Shown: positions 1 through 9,557, counted from the stretch's first letter. The stretch is 64,000 bases of DNA from Prochlorococcus sp. HOT208_60m_808G21 (GCA_002026015.1 MWOY01000115.1:29412-93411); one strand, 5' to 3'. A program made the numbers and translations. Notes: generated by a model not told the origin, from the letters alone.

Positions 1-1
1 A

Positions 2-400
2 TTAAAAACGACTTTCTTTAAAAAAAAATTAACGCGTCAAATTAACTCTAAATCTATATGGCCGTGCCAATCAGAAATTAATGGATTTGAAATTCATAAT
101 GGTCAAACTGTATTAGATGATATCCAAAGTTCATTAATGATTAATCCTATTTTTGAAGATTCAGATCTTGGTTGGTACAAAGAAAATAATAAAGGAGGAA
201 CTATCGCAGGCACATACATTCATGGGATCTTTGAAAATGACAGTTGGAGAGCACAATATATTAATTTAATAAGGAAGAGTAAAAATCTACCAATATTGAA
301 TAAAGACTCAATATCTTATAAAAAGAAGAGACAATCCATTATTGATAATCTTGCGAATGAATTCCAAAAACATTTAAATCTCAAATCATTTTTAAATTGA
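2..400 (+). CDS. cobQ: Cobyric acid synthase, C-terminal part (5' truncated by window edge)
   Basis: Frame is open from base 2 through the 137..400 ORF; GTIAGTYIHGIFEND matches the C-terminal glutamine amidotransferase-like end of CobQ. Confidence 0.8.
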   Translation, partial: LKTTFFKKKLTRQINSKSIWPCQSEINGFEIHNGQTVLDDIQSSLMINPIFEDSDLGWYKENNKGGTIAGTYIHGIFENDSWRAQYINLIRKSKNLPILNKDSISYKKKRQSIIDNLANEFQKHLNLKSFLN

Positions 401-651
401 AAGAAACAAAAAATATAAAAGTAATATGGCCAAATAATAAAGAAACATTTGTTTCAGATGGTGATAACTGGTTTTCTTCTGCTGAAAAAGCAGGTTTAGA
501 AATCCCTACTGGCTGCCTCACAGGGAGTTGTGGAGCCTGCGAATTAGATGTAAATGGTGAAACAGTGAGAGCTTGTATAAGTGAAATTAAAAATAACAAA
601 AAATGTACGTTACGGGTTTCTTTAACTACAGACCCATTTTGGGAAAAATAA
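397..651 (+). CDS. 2Fe-2S ferredoxin
   Basis: CLTGSCGACELDVNGE...C cysteine pattern (Cx4CxxC) typical of plant-type 2Fe-2S ferredoxins; TTG start overlaps the upstream stop. Confidence 0.85.
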   Translation: MKETKNIKVIWPNNKETFVSDGDNWFSSAEKAGLEIPTGCLTGSCGACELDVNGETVRACISEIKNNKKCTLRVSLTTDPFWEK

Positions 652-664
652 ATTTCACTAAACA

Positions 665-991
665 TTACCTTTTTATTAGGGATTTTTTTATCCTTTTAAA
701 GTTCTTTTTATATCTTTGCCTACTTTTTTTAAACCAAATAAATTTTGTAAAATAATAAATAGGTAGAAAAAAAATTCCTAAATACAATACTTCTAACCAT
801 TGAGTATAAAGTAAGGAAAGTATTATTAGTAGTCTGCTCCTTTCAAAATAAATTTGAGGATCAATTTCTGGAAGGATGAAAAAAGGGAAAAACCCAAGCG
901 TATTTTTAAAAAAAATACTCCAAAGATATAAGAACAGAATATTAACTAGCAAACGTATAATTTTGCTTTCTAAAAATATCATTAGATGCAT
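665..991 (-). CDS. Small hypothetical membrane protein
   Basis: 108 aa ORF with hydrophobic segments and basic C-terminus, not contained in another ORF. Confidence 0.55.
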   Translation of the reverse strand: MHLMIFLESKIIRLLVNILFLYLWSIFFKNTLGFFPFFILPEIDPQIYFERSRLLIILSLLYTQWLEVLYLGIFFLPIYYFTKFIWFKKSRQRYKKNFKRIKKSLIKR

Positions 992-1103
992 GCAATCCCA
1001 AGAATCTAATATTAATCACAAAGTCCATTTAAAAAAATTATTGTCTAAAATTTGAAATCAAATTAAGATAGATCAAAATTATTTCAGTAATAATTGAGTC
1101 CTA

Positions 1104-1256
1104 ATGAAAACCTTTTTAATATCTGGTCTAATAGATGATTACAGGATAAAAACAAGTATCTTTGCGATCTCTCCTAATCATGCAATAAAAGTGTTTCAAC
1201 AGAAATATCCAAATGCAATTGATATCTATGTAATTCAAAATTTATTTAAGAAATAA
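1104..1256 (+). CDS. Hypothetical small protein (50 aa)
   Basis: Uninterrupted ATG..TAA reading MKTFLISGLIDDYRIKTSIFAISPNHAIKVFQQKYPNAIDIYVIQNLFKK; not in the supplied ORF track (short). Confidence 0.4.
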   Translation: MKTFLISGLIDDYRIKTSIFAISPNHAIKVFQQKYPNAIDIYVIQNLFKK

Positions 1257-1332
1257 ATTTAATAAATTTTTAAAATATAGACTTCTGATATAAAAGGATT
1301 AGAATCTCAAAAAGTTTTTTAATCCAAAGTCA

Positions 1333-2895
1333 TTGAATAGGACGGAATTTATAAATTTAATTCTTGATAAAAGATCTTTAAATAAGGAAGTTTACGATCT
1401 TTCCTTAAAAATTGACGATTTTCCAATTGCAAGACAAGTATTAAATAAAATCTGGGGGAATATGAATCTAGATTTAATTCTTACATCAAATAAACTTATT
1501 GACATTAATAATGCGAAAGGAGATCTAATTGCTAATACTATTAACTTCATGGATGATTCCCGTCTAAAAAGTGAGACAAAAAGGTTTGTTGAAGATTTAG
1601 TAGATCAAAAGATTCTTGGAAGTAATTTTGATAAAAAAGAAATAACAAATAATAAAAATAAAAATACCAACAAAACCAAAAATAAAAAAAATAAAGAGAT
1701 CAATAATACTTCCCAAAACCAATTAATTCCAGATCCATGGGATTCAATTCTTACAGAAAAAACTGAAAAACAAAAAGTAATTAATAAAAATTCTAAAACT
1801 ATACCAAATTCAGAAAATGATTTGATGAGCAAAAAAAATCTCTATAAGAATAAAAAAGTTAGTAATTTATTCACCACGATATTTGAGTTGGGTGCAAAAC
1901 ATTTTCATAAAGGAGATTATGAAGATTCAATTGAATGTTATTCATTGCTACTAAGTCAAGGTCTAAAAAATATTGAAGTAAAAGAATCCATGATCTTTGC
2001 TTCAAGGGGTTGCTGTTTTTTTGAATTAGGTAAATTCAATGAAGCAATTTTAGATTTTTCTAAAGCAATTAACTTAGATAATAAAACACCTTCTTTTCAC
2101 AGTTATCGAGGACGGTGCAATTTTGAATTAGAAAAATACGATGAGGCAATTTTAGATTTCACAAAATCTCTATCGCTCAATAAAGAGCCTCTAGATTTTT
2201 TTAAAAGAGGAGAATCCAAATTCAATTTAAAAGATTTCAAGAAAGCAATTTTAGACTTTAATAAAGCAATTGACTTAGAGAATAAAACTCCTTCTTTTTT
2301 TAGATATAGAGGAAAATGTAATTTTGAATTAGAAAAATACGATGAGGCAATTTCAGATTTCACTAAAGCACTATATTTAGAAAAAAACGAAAAATCTTAT
2401 TTAGATTTTTACATGCGTGGGAAATGTAAATACAAGCAAGATAAACTTTCTTACGCCTTAGTTGATTTAAAGAAATCAATTGAATTGCTACCTAGATTAG
2501 AATATAACGAAGAATTTTTTAACGAACCAATAGATTTATATAACCAAATTATTAGGGAAAAAAATAACTCTAAAGATAAAATACAAATAAACTCTCAAAA
2601 AGATTTTTCTAATAATGAAAAAAGTATTGGTATTGGTTTAAAAAATAAATCTTCAGATAAAAAATTATCTAATTATTTTGAATCTAAAAGATTTAAGATT
2701 ATTGAGATTTTGAAAGTTATTGGATTACTAAGTTTTTTCCTAACTGGTCTTTATATTTCATATTCAAATAAAAAAACTCTTGTAGATTGTCTTTTTAAAC
2801 ATAGATTTAATGATATTTGTTTTTATTATGATGAAATACGTGAAAGAGGTATCCATTTAAAAGGTCCCATTTATACCCCCCATAATTATCCCTAG
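1333..2895 (+). CDS. TPR-repeat protein with Lys/Asn-rich linker and C-terminal transmembrane segment
   Basis: Repeated motifs (FELGKFNEAILDFSKAINLDNKTPSFHSYRGRCNFELEKYDEAILDFTKSL...) characteristic of TPR; hydrophobic stretch IIEILKVIGLLSFFLTGLYISY near the C-terminus. Confidence 0.8.
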   Translation: MNRTEFINLILDKRSLNKEVYDLSLKIDDFPIARQVLNKIWGNMNLDLILTSNKLIDINNAKGDLIANTINFMDDSRLKSETKRFVEDLVDQKILGSNFDKKEITNNKNKNTNKTKNKKNKEINNTSQNQLIPDPWDSILTEKTEKQKVINKNSKTIPNSENDLMSKKNLYKNKKVSNLFTTIFELGAKHFHKGDYEDSIECYSLLLSQGLKNIEVKESMIFASRGCCFFELGKFNEAILDFSKAINLDNKTPSFHSYRGRCNFELEKYDEAILDFTKSLSLNKEPLDFFKRGESKFNLKDFKKAILDFNKAIDLENKTPSFFRYRGKCNFELEKYDEAISDFTKALYLEKNEKSYLDFYMRGKCKYKQDKLSYALVDLKKSIELLPRLEYNEEFFNEPIDLYNQIIREKNNSKDKIQINSQKDFSNNEKSIGIGLKNKSSDKKLSNYFESKRFKIIEILKVIGLLSFFLTGLYISYSNKKTLVDCLFKHRFNDICFYYDEIRERGIHLKGPIYTPHNYP

Positions 2896-2932
2896 CACAA
2901 AATCTTTAAAATCCCTAACACATCCCTAACAC
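2888..2932. repeat. Short iterated motif ATCCCTA(A/G)CAC, three copies (2888-2898, 2911-2921, 2922-2932)
   Basis: Direct reading; the last two copies are exact and adjacent; a related inverted copy (CTTAGGGAT) lies at 2964-2972. Confidence 0.7.
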
Positions 2933-3057
2933 CATCCTTTTTTCTGTAGTAGTGTTTGTCTGTCTTAGGGATAAACTTTACGATAAATTATTCAGTCATA
3001 CCAGTGATACTGTACTTTTTGACGATATCTGACGATTCCTTATTTGTATAGAATTAC

Positions 3058-3141
3058 GGAGAGGGTGGGATTCGAACCCACGAATAGTTTCCTATTAAAC
3101 GATTTCGAGTCGTTCGCTTTCGACCACTCAGCCACCTCTCC
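3058..3141 (-). tRNA. tRNA-Ser(CGA)
   Basis: Reverse complement GGAGAGGTGGCTGAGTGGTCGAAAGCGAACGACTCGAAATCGTTTAATAGGAAACTATTCGTGGGTTCGAATCCCACCCTCTCC folds as a class II tRNA; anticodon loop CTCGAAA. Confidence 0.92.
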
Positions 3142-3203
3142 ACCTGCTTATAAGTATGCCCAAAATAAACTGAAAATTATGAACTATATAGTTATCTTAA
3201 TTT

Positions 3204-4226
3204 TTAATTCCAACCTGCATCTTTCATCAATTTAATAGCTAATGAGTTTTTTTCTCCAAGGTCTTCTACAGTTACACTATCAGGAACAAACTCTCCAAAG
3301 TTCTTTACTATTTCATTCTGATTAACTTCCTTCAAAGGATGTTCAAAAGTAGGAGCAGCTAAACCTTTACTTCCTTCGGGAGATGCTAAGAATTCAAGCA
3401 GCTGAATAGCTTCATTTTTATTTGTTGCATATTTTGCAACACCACCAGCACTAATATTTAGGTGTGCAGGATTAGGAGTAAGGACCTTTGTTTTTTTTGC
3501 ATACAAAGTATCTCTTCTTCCATTAACACCTGCTAACATTCTTGCGACGTAATAATGATTAACAATTCCTACTCCACATTTTTTCTTAGAAACTGCTCTA
3601 ATTATCGAAATATCACCTGGGAAAAATGGTTGGGAAACATTTGAAATCATTCCTGATAACCAAGCTTTAGTTTCTGATTGACCTTTGTTAATTATTTGAT
3701 TGGCAACTAAAGATTGATTATATGGACTTTTTCTATTTCTTAAACATACTTTCCCTTTTAAAGAAGGATCAGCTAAATCAGTGTAATCATTAATCTTGCT
3801 AACATCTACCACTTTTGGATTTGCTATCATAACTCTTACTCTTCTGGTTAAGGCGTACCATTCCTTATTTGGATCTTTCAATCCAATTGGAACATCATTT
3901 TCTAAATTTGAAGATTCTATTGATTGAAGTAATCCAGCTTTGGCTGCATTAGTAATTCTTGCAGCATCAACTAATAAAATTAAATCCGCCTGAGAATTCT
4001 TTCCCTCTCTCTTCAATCTCTCAATTAAAGATATACCTGCAGCTTCAATAAGCCTTACTTTAATCCCTGTTTCTTCTGCAAATTTTTTATAAACGCTCCT
4101 ATCAGTGTTGTAATGTCTCCCTGAATAAACTCTAACTTCTTTTTCTGTTGAATTGGCAGGTATATTTACATTGAGTAAAAATGTACATGTTAGTACTGAA
4201 TAAAAAAGTTTTTTGAGATTTTGCAC
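3204..4226 (-). CDS. futA: Iron(III) ABC transporter substrate-binding protein (FutA/IdiA-like)
   Basis: Signal peptide then EVRVYSGRHYNTDRSVYKKFAEETGIKVRLIEA, typical of ferric-iron binding proteins. Confidence 0.85.
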   Translation of the reverse strand: MQNLKKLFYSVLTCTFLLNVNIPANSTEKEVRVYSGRHYNTDRSVYKKFAEETGIKVRLIEAAGISLIERLKREGKNSQADLILLVDAARITNAAKAGLLQSIESSNLENDVPIGLKDPNKEWYALTRRVRVMIANPKVVDVSKINDYTDLADPSLKGKVCLRNRKSPYNQSLVANQIINKGQSETKAWLSGMISNVSQPFFPGDISIIRAVSKKKCGVGIVNHYYVARMLAGVNGRRDTLYAKKTKVLTPNPAHLNISAGGVAKYATNKNEAIQLLEFLASPEGSKGLAAPTFEHPLKEVNQNEIVKNFGEFVPDSVTVEDLGEKNSLAIKLMKDAGWN

Positions 4227-4294
4227 TTTTTCAAATTAGTATCTATGGTTACTTTATACCCATCAAAAGAGTTCAAACTCTAAAAGCGATCTTC

Positions 4295-4312
4295 GATACA
4301 TAAACATGTATC
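4295..4312. promoter_or_regulatory. Perfect inverted repeat GATACAT-AAAC-ATGTATC, candidate operator
   Basis: 7-bp arms with 4-nt spacer, 16 bp upstream of the 4329 ATG in the divergent futA/dioxygenase intergenic region. Confidence 0.45.
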
Positions 4313-4328
4313 ATTTTTTATATTCAAT

Positions 4329-4994
4329 ATGAATTATTTAACTCATCAGTTATTAAATGCTGAAGAAATAAATTTTATAGAAAAAGAATTAGAACAAGAA
4401 AATCAAGGTTGGGAAGATGGGAAAAAAACTGCTGGTAGTCACGCCTCAATCTTAAAAAATAATTTGCAACTAAAAAGAACATCAGATATTTCAAAAAAAT
4501 TATCATCGCTAGTTAAACAAAAAATATTAAATGATGATTTAATAAAAAGCTTTACTTTACCAAAAAATATTCATGGAATCATGTTTACTAAATCATCCAA
4601 AGGAATGAAGTATGGACGTCATATTGATAATGCATATATGTCATCAGGCAGGGCTGACTTATCTTTCACAGTTTTTCTTACCAAAAAAAATCAATACGAA
4701 GGAGGTGAACTATTGATTGAAAATATTACTTCAGAAAACAAATTTAAACTTAATAGTGGAGAAATTTTAATTTACCCAAGCACTTATTTGCATTCAGTCC
4801 AAGAAGTTCTAGATGGAGAAAGAATAGTCTGCGTTGGATGGATCGAAAGTTATATAAGAAGTATTGAAGAAAGAGAATATTTATTTGATTTAGACGCAGG
4901 TGCTAGAAGTCTACTAGCTAAGCATGGTAGATCTGACGATCTCGATCTAATTTTTAAATCCTACTCTAATCTTTTAAGAGTTTTGGGTGATTGA
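4329..4994 (+). CDS. Fe(II)/2-oxoglutarate-dependent dioxygenase, PKHD-type (PiuC-like)
   Basis: GRHIDNAYMSS...RADLSFTVFLTKKNQYEGGELLIEN...LIYPSTYLHSVQEV: HxD...H motif of prolyl-4-hydroxylase-like/PiuC family. Confidence 0.85.
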   Translation: MNYLTHQLLNAEEINFIEKELEQENQGWEDGKKTAGSHASILKNNLQLKRTSDISKKLSSLVKQKILNDDLIKSFTLPKNIHGIMFTKSSKGMKYGRHIDNAYMSSGRADLSFTVFLTKKNQYEGGELLIENITSENKFKLNSGEILIYPSTYLHSVQEVLDGERIVCVGWIESYIRSIEEREYLFDLDAGARSLLAKHGRSDDLDLIFKSYSNLLRVLGD

Positions 4995-5067
4995 ATAAGA
5001 ATCATTTTATACAACAAAAAGAATATGACTTCAAATTTGATTAATATAAAAAAAAATTAATTATCAA

Positions 5068-5307
5068 ATGTCAAAAAGAAGTTCAGTTTCGATTTTCATT
5101 GCAGCGACAAGCGCACTCGCTATTTCAACAGCAAATACCAATTCAATAAAATCCGGTGAAAATGACTTAGGGGGACTTAAAGAATGGAATACCGATATGG
5201 CTTTAGATGCTGATTTTAAATTAGATGAAAATGCCCAAAAGATAGCTGATGAGGCTGCAAAATCAAGTACTTGTATTCCTATTGGAGAAGGTGAGAATTG
5301 TTGGTAA
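5068..5307 (+). CDS. Small hypothetical exported protein
   Basis: 79 aa with basic N-terminus and hydrophobic stretch (SVSIFIAATSALAIS); C-terminal CIPIGEGENCW. Confidence 0.5.
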   Translation: MSKRSSVSIFIAATSALAISTANTNSIKSGENDLGGLKEWNTDMALDADFKLDENAQKIADEAAKSSTCIPIGEGENCW

Positions 5308-5323
5308 GATATTTTTATTAAAT

Positions 5324-5357
5324 AAAAAAAAGGCCTCTAAATTGAGGCCTTTTTTAT
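5324..5357. terminator. Bidirectional rho-independent terminator
   Basis: AAAAAAA-AGGCCTC-taaatt-GAGGCCT-TTTTTT between convergent genes. Confidence 0.85.
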
Positions 5358-5372
5358 TATCAAAATCAAGAT

Positions 5373-6692
5373 TTAGAATTTGAATACAGTGGTTAAAACG
5401 GTACCGAAGATGTCATCACCGTCTGCGTAAACATCTGAGCCTCCGAAGATTGCAGGTCTAACTTCGATTGAATCATTAGGTCTGAAAGAATAATAAGCTT
5501 CCCAAACAAATGGATCAACTTCAGCAGTTGTACATGTACCATTACACTCAGTTACTTTAAGTGGCTGAGTAAAAGCTAAACCAATTCTGTCGTCTGCCTG
5601 GAACATATCTTTCCAAGTTAAACCAACAAAGTAGCTATCAGATTCTTTACCTGTTCCAGATGCAACAGTGTCATCTGCAGATCTAATATCATAACCAAAA
5701 GATATTTCAGGAGTAGCAGTACCTGTATCTTCTGGCATCCAATAACCTCTAAAAGCGTAGCCAGTAAAGTCACCAGATTTCATAGCTGCTGCCTGCTTGG
5801 TAGCGTTGTATGCATGACTTGACCAGTTTTGCTGATTAGAGTAAGTAACAGAACCGTGCCATCTATCAGTTGTGTAGGCCAGCTGAGTATCCCATTTGTT
5901 TGTGTCAGACTTACCTAGCATTCCAGCAGCTTTATCAGCGTCTTTGGAAACTACGTTAGATGCAAAACCAAATCCACCATCAGTTTCGTATTTAAATCCA
6001 GCACCAACATCTGTGCTAGCTCCAAAGTTAGCATTACCACCAAGTTTCATTGACTTCAAAGCACCTGGCTTGTAGATGGAAGGAGTTATATACATGTAGT
6101 AATTCTCAATCCTTGGACCTACAAAGGCTGTGATGTTTTCACCAATTGGGGTTGTATACCAAATTTTATCTACCTTTAAAGAATCATCAGTGTCTTTTGT
6201 TTCTATGTGGTAAGTGGATTTGTTATCCCAAATACTAGTATCGTTTTTGCCAGCCGCATCGGTTGGAGTTCCACCAACATCACCTGCTTTAAGACGTATG
6301 TAGAGGTTATCATCACCATTAAAGCTTGTATTCAAGTTCATTGAATAGATGTAACCAGTTTCAATAACTTCGGTATCGCCGATTTCATCACCACCGTCTA
6401 CACCACCAATCCACATGGCTGCTTTTCCATCCATGGTTGTAGTCCCTGAAAAAGCACCAGCTTCAAAATTATTTTGTTGAGCTTCTAGGCCATCAACACG
6501 ACCTTTAAGTTTTGCAATGTCTTCACTAACTTCGTTAATGAATGTTTTACTGTCAATTCTTGAAGATTTTGTTTGACTACGCGCGTAGCTATTCATTTCT
6601 TCAATATTGACAATGTCGGAAGCTTGAGCAGCAATTGGAGCTATAAAGCTCACTGTTGCACCTGCTACCAACAATCGTTGGAAGAGTTTCAT
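5373..6692 (-). CDS. som: Outer membrane porin (Som-like)
   Basis: Signal peptide, N-terminal helical/coiled segment (DIAKLKGRVDGLEAQQ), beta-barrel-like sequence with terminal aromatic residue (TTVFKF). Confidence 0.75.
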   Translation of the reverse strand: MKLFQRLLVAGATVSFIAPIAAQASDIVNIEEMNSYARSQTKSSRIDSKTFINEVSEDIAKLKGRVDGLEAQQNNFEAGAFSGTTTMDGKAAMWIGGVDGGDEIGDTEVIETGYIYSMNLNTSFNGDDNLYIRLKAGDVGGTPTDAAGKNDTSIWDNKSTYHIETKDTDDSLKVDKIWYTTPIGENITAFVGPRIENYYMYITPSIYKPGALKSMKLGGNANFGASTDVGAGFKYETDGGFGFASNVVSKDADKAAGMLGKSDTNKWDTQLAYTTDRWHGSVTYSNQQNWSSHAYNATKQAAAMKSGDFTGYAFRGYWMPEDTGTATPEISFGYDIRSADDTVASGTGKESDSYFVGLTWKDMFQADDRIGLAFTQPLKVTECNGTCTTAEVDPFVWEAYYSFRPNDSIEVRPAIFGGSDVYADGDDIFGTVLTTVFKF

Positions 6693-6807
6693 TTTACCTC
6701 ACACTGGAAAAACCCATAAAAATGGGTAACTATACTGTATCGAGCGTAACAAAAAAGGGAAGGAATATAAGTTTCATTTTGATGTAACTTTTGATACGAT
6801 CAATTTT

Positions 6808-7698
6808 TCAAGTGCATAAATTATCTAAATTAGTTTTTATCAATGGGAAGTTAAGGGATTCTCTTTCATCCGACCATGATGATGCAACTTCTCTTGCTAA
6901 CTTTCTAATTTTTTCTATGTATTGCGCACGATCTGTCACCGAGATAACTCCCCTTGCATCAAGTAAATTAAAGGTATGACTACATTTCAGAACAAAATCA
7001 AGGGCCGGATAAGTTAATTTCTTTTCGATTAAATTATTTGCCTCCGCTTGGTAAATTTCAAATAATTTTCTAAGATTGTCAGCATTAGATTCAGTAAAAT
7101 TATAAGAGCATTGATTTTTTTCAAATTGAAGCCAAATATCACGATATTTCAAATCTTTGTTCCAATTTAAGTCCCAAATACTTTCCCTATCCTGCAAAAA
7201 CATTGCAATTCTCTCAAGCCCATAAGTGATTTCAATTGGGATTGGATTACAATCTACACCCCCGCATTGTTGAAAATAAGTAAATTGAGTGACTTCCATT
7301 CCATCCAGCCAAACTTCCCAACCCACACCCCAGGCTCCAAGTGTTGGAGACTCCCAGTTATCTTCCACAAATCTTATATCATGATTTCTTGGATTAACTC
7401 CAAGAGATTCTAGAGATGTCAAATATTTTTCCTGAATTCCTTCGGGGGAAGGTTTAATTATTACTTGATATTGAAAGTAATGTTGCGCTCTATTGGGATT
7501 ATCGCCAAAACGTCCATCTGTAGGTCTTCTACATGGCTCCGCATATGCCACACTCCAAGGTTCTGGCCCAATAGCCCTTAAAAAAGTATGCGGATTCATT
7601 GTCCCAGCACCTTTTTCTGTATCATATGGCTGCATAATCAAACAACCTTCTTCTGACCAAAAATTATTTAAATTTTGAATTATATCCTGAAAAAACAT
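6808..7698 (-). CDS. glyQ: Glycyl-tRNA synthetase alpha subunit
   Basis: [48 protein letters not shown] is characteristic of GlyQ. Confidence 0.97.
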   Translation of the reverse strand: MFFQDIIQNLNNFWSEEGCLIMQPYDTEKGAGTMNPHTFLRAIGPEPWSVAYAEPCRRPTDGRFGDNPNRAQHYFQYQVIIKPSPEGIQEKYLTSLESLGVNPRNHDIRFVEDNWESPTLGAWGVGWEVWLDGMEVTQFTYFQQCGGVDCNPIPIEITYGLERIAMFLQDRESIWDLNWNKDLKYRDIWLQFEKNQCSYNFTESNADNLRKLFEIYQAEANNLIEKKLTYPALDFVLKCSHTFNLLDARGVISVTDRAQYIEKIRKLAREVASSWSDERESLNFPLIKTNLDNLCT

Positions 7699-7853
7699 TT
7701 ATTAAAATAGTGGAAAAATTAAGATCAATGCCACTAGACATAATAACAAAGCTTTAAAGTAAAGAATAATTTTAAATCCAAATTCTTAAAAATACCATCC
7801 GATAAAAAGCTTTTATTAAAATAGATCCTTGATAAAAATAAATGGGGAATTAA

Positions 7854-8240
7854 TTATGTAAAAAAATCTAATGGCAATGGTCCAAAAGTATTAGATTCTT
7901 TAGCACCTTCGTCATACTGACATGTTATTAAAATTCCTTCCCCAAGACCATTTTCAGATCTGACAAAAACATTACTAGTTTTTTGATTAGCTTTTAAAAA
8001 AACACCTCCATCAGCATGAAGAGAACCTAGATTCCTAAATTTAATTGAGGAATATTTCTTAGAAATTGATTGCAATGCTTCAATAGCTTTATTATCACTA
8101 GGTGCCATTATGCCTATTGTTATCCAATCTGCATTAAAAATATTTACTTCTAGTTCCTCTATAAGTTTTTTTTCTTGACTATTACTTAATTGAGGTGCAG
8201 TTCTAAGATTATTTAAATCAACTAATTTATTTATTTTCAT
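7854..8240 (-). CDS. DUF1824-like cyanobacterial protein
   Basis: 128 aa; resembles cyanobacterial DUF1824 proteins (WITIGIMAPSDNKAIEAL, LPLDFFT end). Confidence 0.6.
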   Translation of the reverse strand: MKINKLVDLNNLRTAPQLSNSQEKKLIEELEVNIFNADWITIGIMAPSDNKAIEALQSISKKYSSIKFRNLGSLHADGGVFLKANQKTSNVFVRSENGLGEGILITCQYDEGAKESNTFGPLPLDFFT

Positions 8241-8260
8241 TAGCTTTTAATCTAAAAATT

Positions 8261-8593
8261 TTAACCAAATGTTCTCCCATTCCAAGCCCACAATGAAGCT
8301 GGAACATCCTCAAAAGAAATATAAATCCTATCTATTGGGATACCCATTTTCTCATATACAAAATCTGATATTGGCTTTGCCATTTCTGAAGGATTTAAAG
8401 AACCTATTGATTTGATTTCTAAAAAGCAAGAAGGGGTCTCGTCATCAAAATACATTTGGCAATTATCATCTATTTTCGCCATAACAAAACTTCTTGATTT
8501 GTTGGTTAAAGATGAGATAAGAATTGAAATTTCTTCGAGTAACTTACCTTTATCATTTACTTTTGCTGAAGTCGAAAAATTAATATAAGGCAT
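8261..8593 (-). CDS. MIF/phenylpyruvate tautomerase family protein
   Basis: MPYINFSTSAKV...IDRIYISFEDVPASLWAWNGRTFG matches MIF-family architecture including N-terminal proline. Confidence 0.85.
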   Translation of the reverse strand: MPYINFSTSAKVNDKGKLLEEISILISSLTNKSRSFVMAKIDDNCQMYFDDETPSCFLEIKSIGSLNPSEMAKPISDFVYEKMGIPIDRIYISFEDVPASLWAWNGRTFG

Positions 8594-8595
8594 CT

Positions 8596-8769
8596 CTATG
8601 CAGCAAGATAATCTTTCTTAGAATCATTTTCTAGATAAACAGTTTTATTTTTTAAATTTCTTTTTGATGAAAGATATGTCATATCGTATGAACTTATTCC
8701 GTTTTTATAAGGATTGAAAAGAGCATTTTTAGACCTATTTTTTTTGCTCCTCTTGAACTCAATCATCAT
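8596..8769 (-). CDS. Hypothetical small basic protein (57 aa)
   Basis: ATG..TAG reading MMIEFKRSKKNRSKNALFNPYKNGISSYDMTYLSSKRNLKNKTVYLENDSKKDYLAA, in line with the downstream minus-strand genes. Confidence 0.4.
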   Translation of the reverse strand: MMIEFKRSKKNRSKNALFNPYKNGISSYDMTYLSSKRNLKNKTVYLENDSKKDYLAA

Positions 8770-8918
8770 TATTAAGTCATTAATTAATAATTTAACTTTT
8801 TTTGAATAGATGTCTAGTTTTTTTGAGAATTTTTAATTTATTCAATGAAAAAAATTCCTAATACACAATTTGAATTTCTTTTTACTAGATTTGAAATATT
8901 GATTCAAGATTAGTTGCT

Positions 8919-9557
8919 TTGGAAGTTTTAAATAATTATCAAAGGGAAAAACTCGATGAGAGTAATGATGAAGAATTTTATTCTGAGCCAAAATTTGTTT
9001 ATCATCTAGATGCAAACTTTAGGAAAAATCTATCAGATCTATATGAAAGAGAAATTGATAATTATTCAACCGTTCTTGATTTAATGTCCAGTTGGGATAG
9101 TTATTTACCTAAAGGGAAAAAATATAAACAAGTAATTGGACATGGTTTAAACAAACAAGAACTTGAAAAAAACAAAATTTTTGATTCTTTTTGGATACAA
9201 AATTTTAATTTAAGTCAACAAATCCCTCTAGATGAAGAAAGCGTTGATTATTGCTTAATGGTTGCAGCATGGCAATATTTACAATATCCAGAGAATTTAA
9301 CCAAAGAAATTGCAAGAATATTGAGTAGAAATGGCAAGATTATTATTGCTTTTTCAAACAGAGCATTTTGGCATAAAGCTCCTAAGATTTGGACTTCATC
9401 TTCTGAAGAAGAGAGGGTCAAATATGTAAGGAGGATATTAATCTCAAACGGATTTAATGAGCCAAAAATTATCAAAAAGTTTACTGAACCAGCACTTAAT
9501 ATCTTTAATTTTTTCAATAAAGACCCATTTTATTGTTTAATCGCAACTAGAAAGTAA
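8919..9557 (+). CDS. SAM-dependent methyltransferase-like protein
   Basis: STVLDLMSSWDSYLP...ESVDYCLMVAAWQYLQYPENLTKEIARILSRNGKIIIAFSNRAFW: methyltransferase domain features. Confidence 0.7.
   Translation: MEVLNNYQREKLDESNDEEFYSEPKFVYHLDANFRKNLSDLYEREIDNYSTVLDLMSSWDSYLPKGKKYKQVIGHGLNKQELEKNKIFDSFWIQNFNLSQQIPLDEESVDYCLMVAAWQYLQYPENLTKEIARILSRNGKIIIAFSNRAFWHKAPKIWTSSSEEERVKYVRRILISNGFNEPKIIKKFTEPALNIFNFFNKDPFYCLIATRK

Noticed and set aside
381-665. 94 aa minus-strand ORF
   Set aside because: Entirely antisense to the ferredoxin gene, which has a clear family signature.
1605-1832. 75 aa Leu/Phe-rich minus-strand ORF
   Set aside because: Antisense of the Lys/Asn-rich linker of the TPR gene; hydrophobicity arises from complement of AAA/AAT codons.
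2103-2363. 86 aa minus-strand ORF with internal repeats
   Set aside because: Antisense shadow of the TPR repeats; its repetition mirrors the sense-strand duplication.
3044-3235. 63 aa plus-strand ORF (MYRITERVGFEPTNSFLL...)
   Set aside because: Translation across the antisense of tRNA-Ser; GFEPTN-type peptides are a known artefact of tRNA regions.
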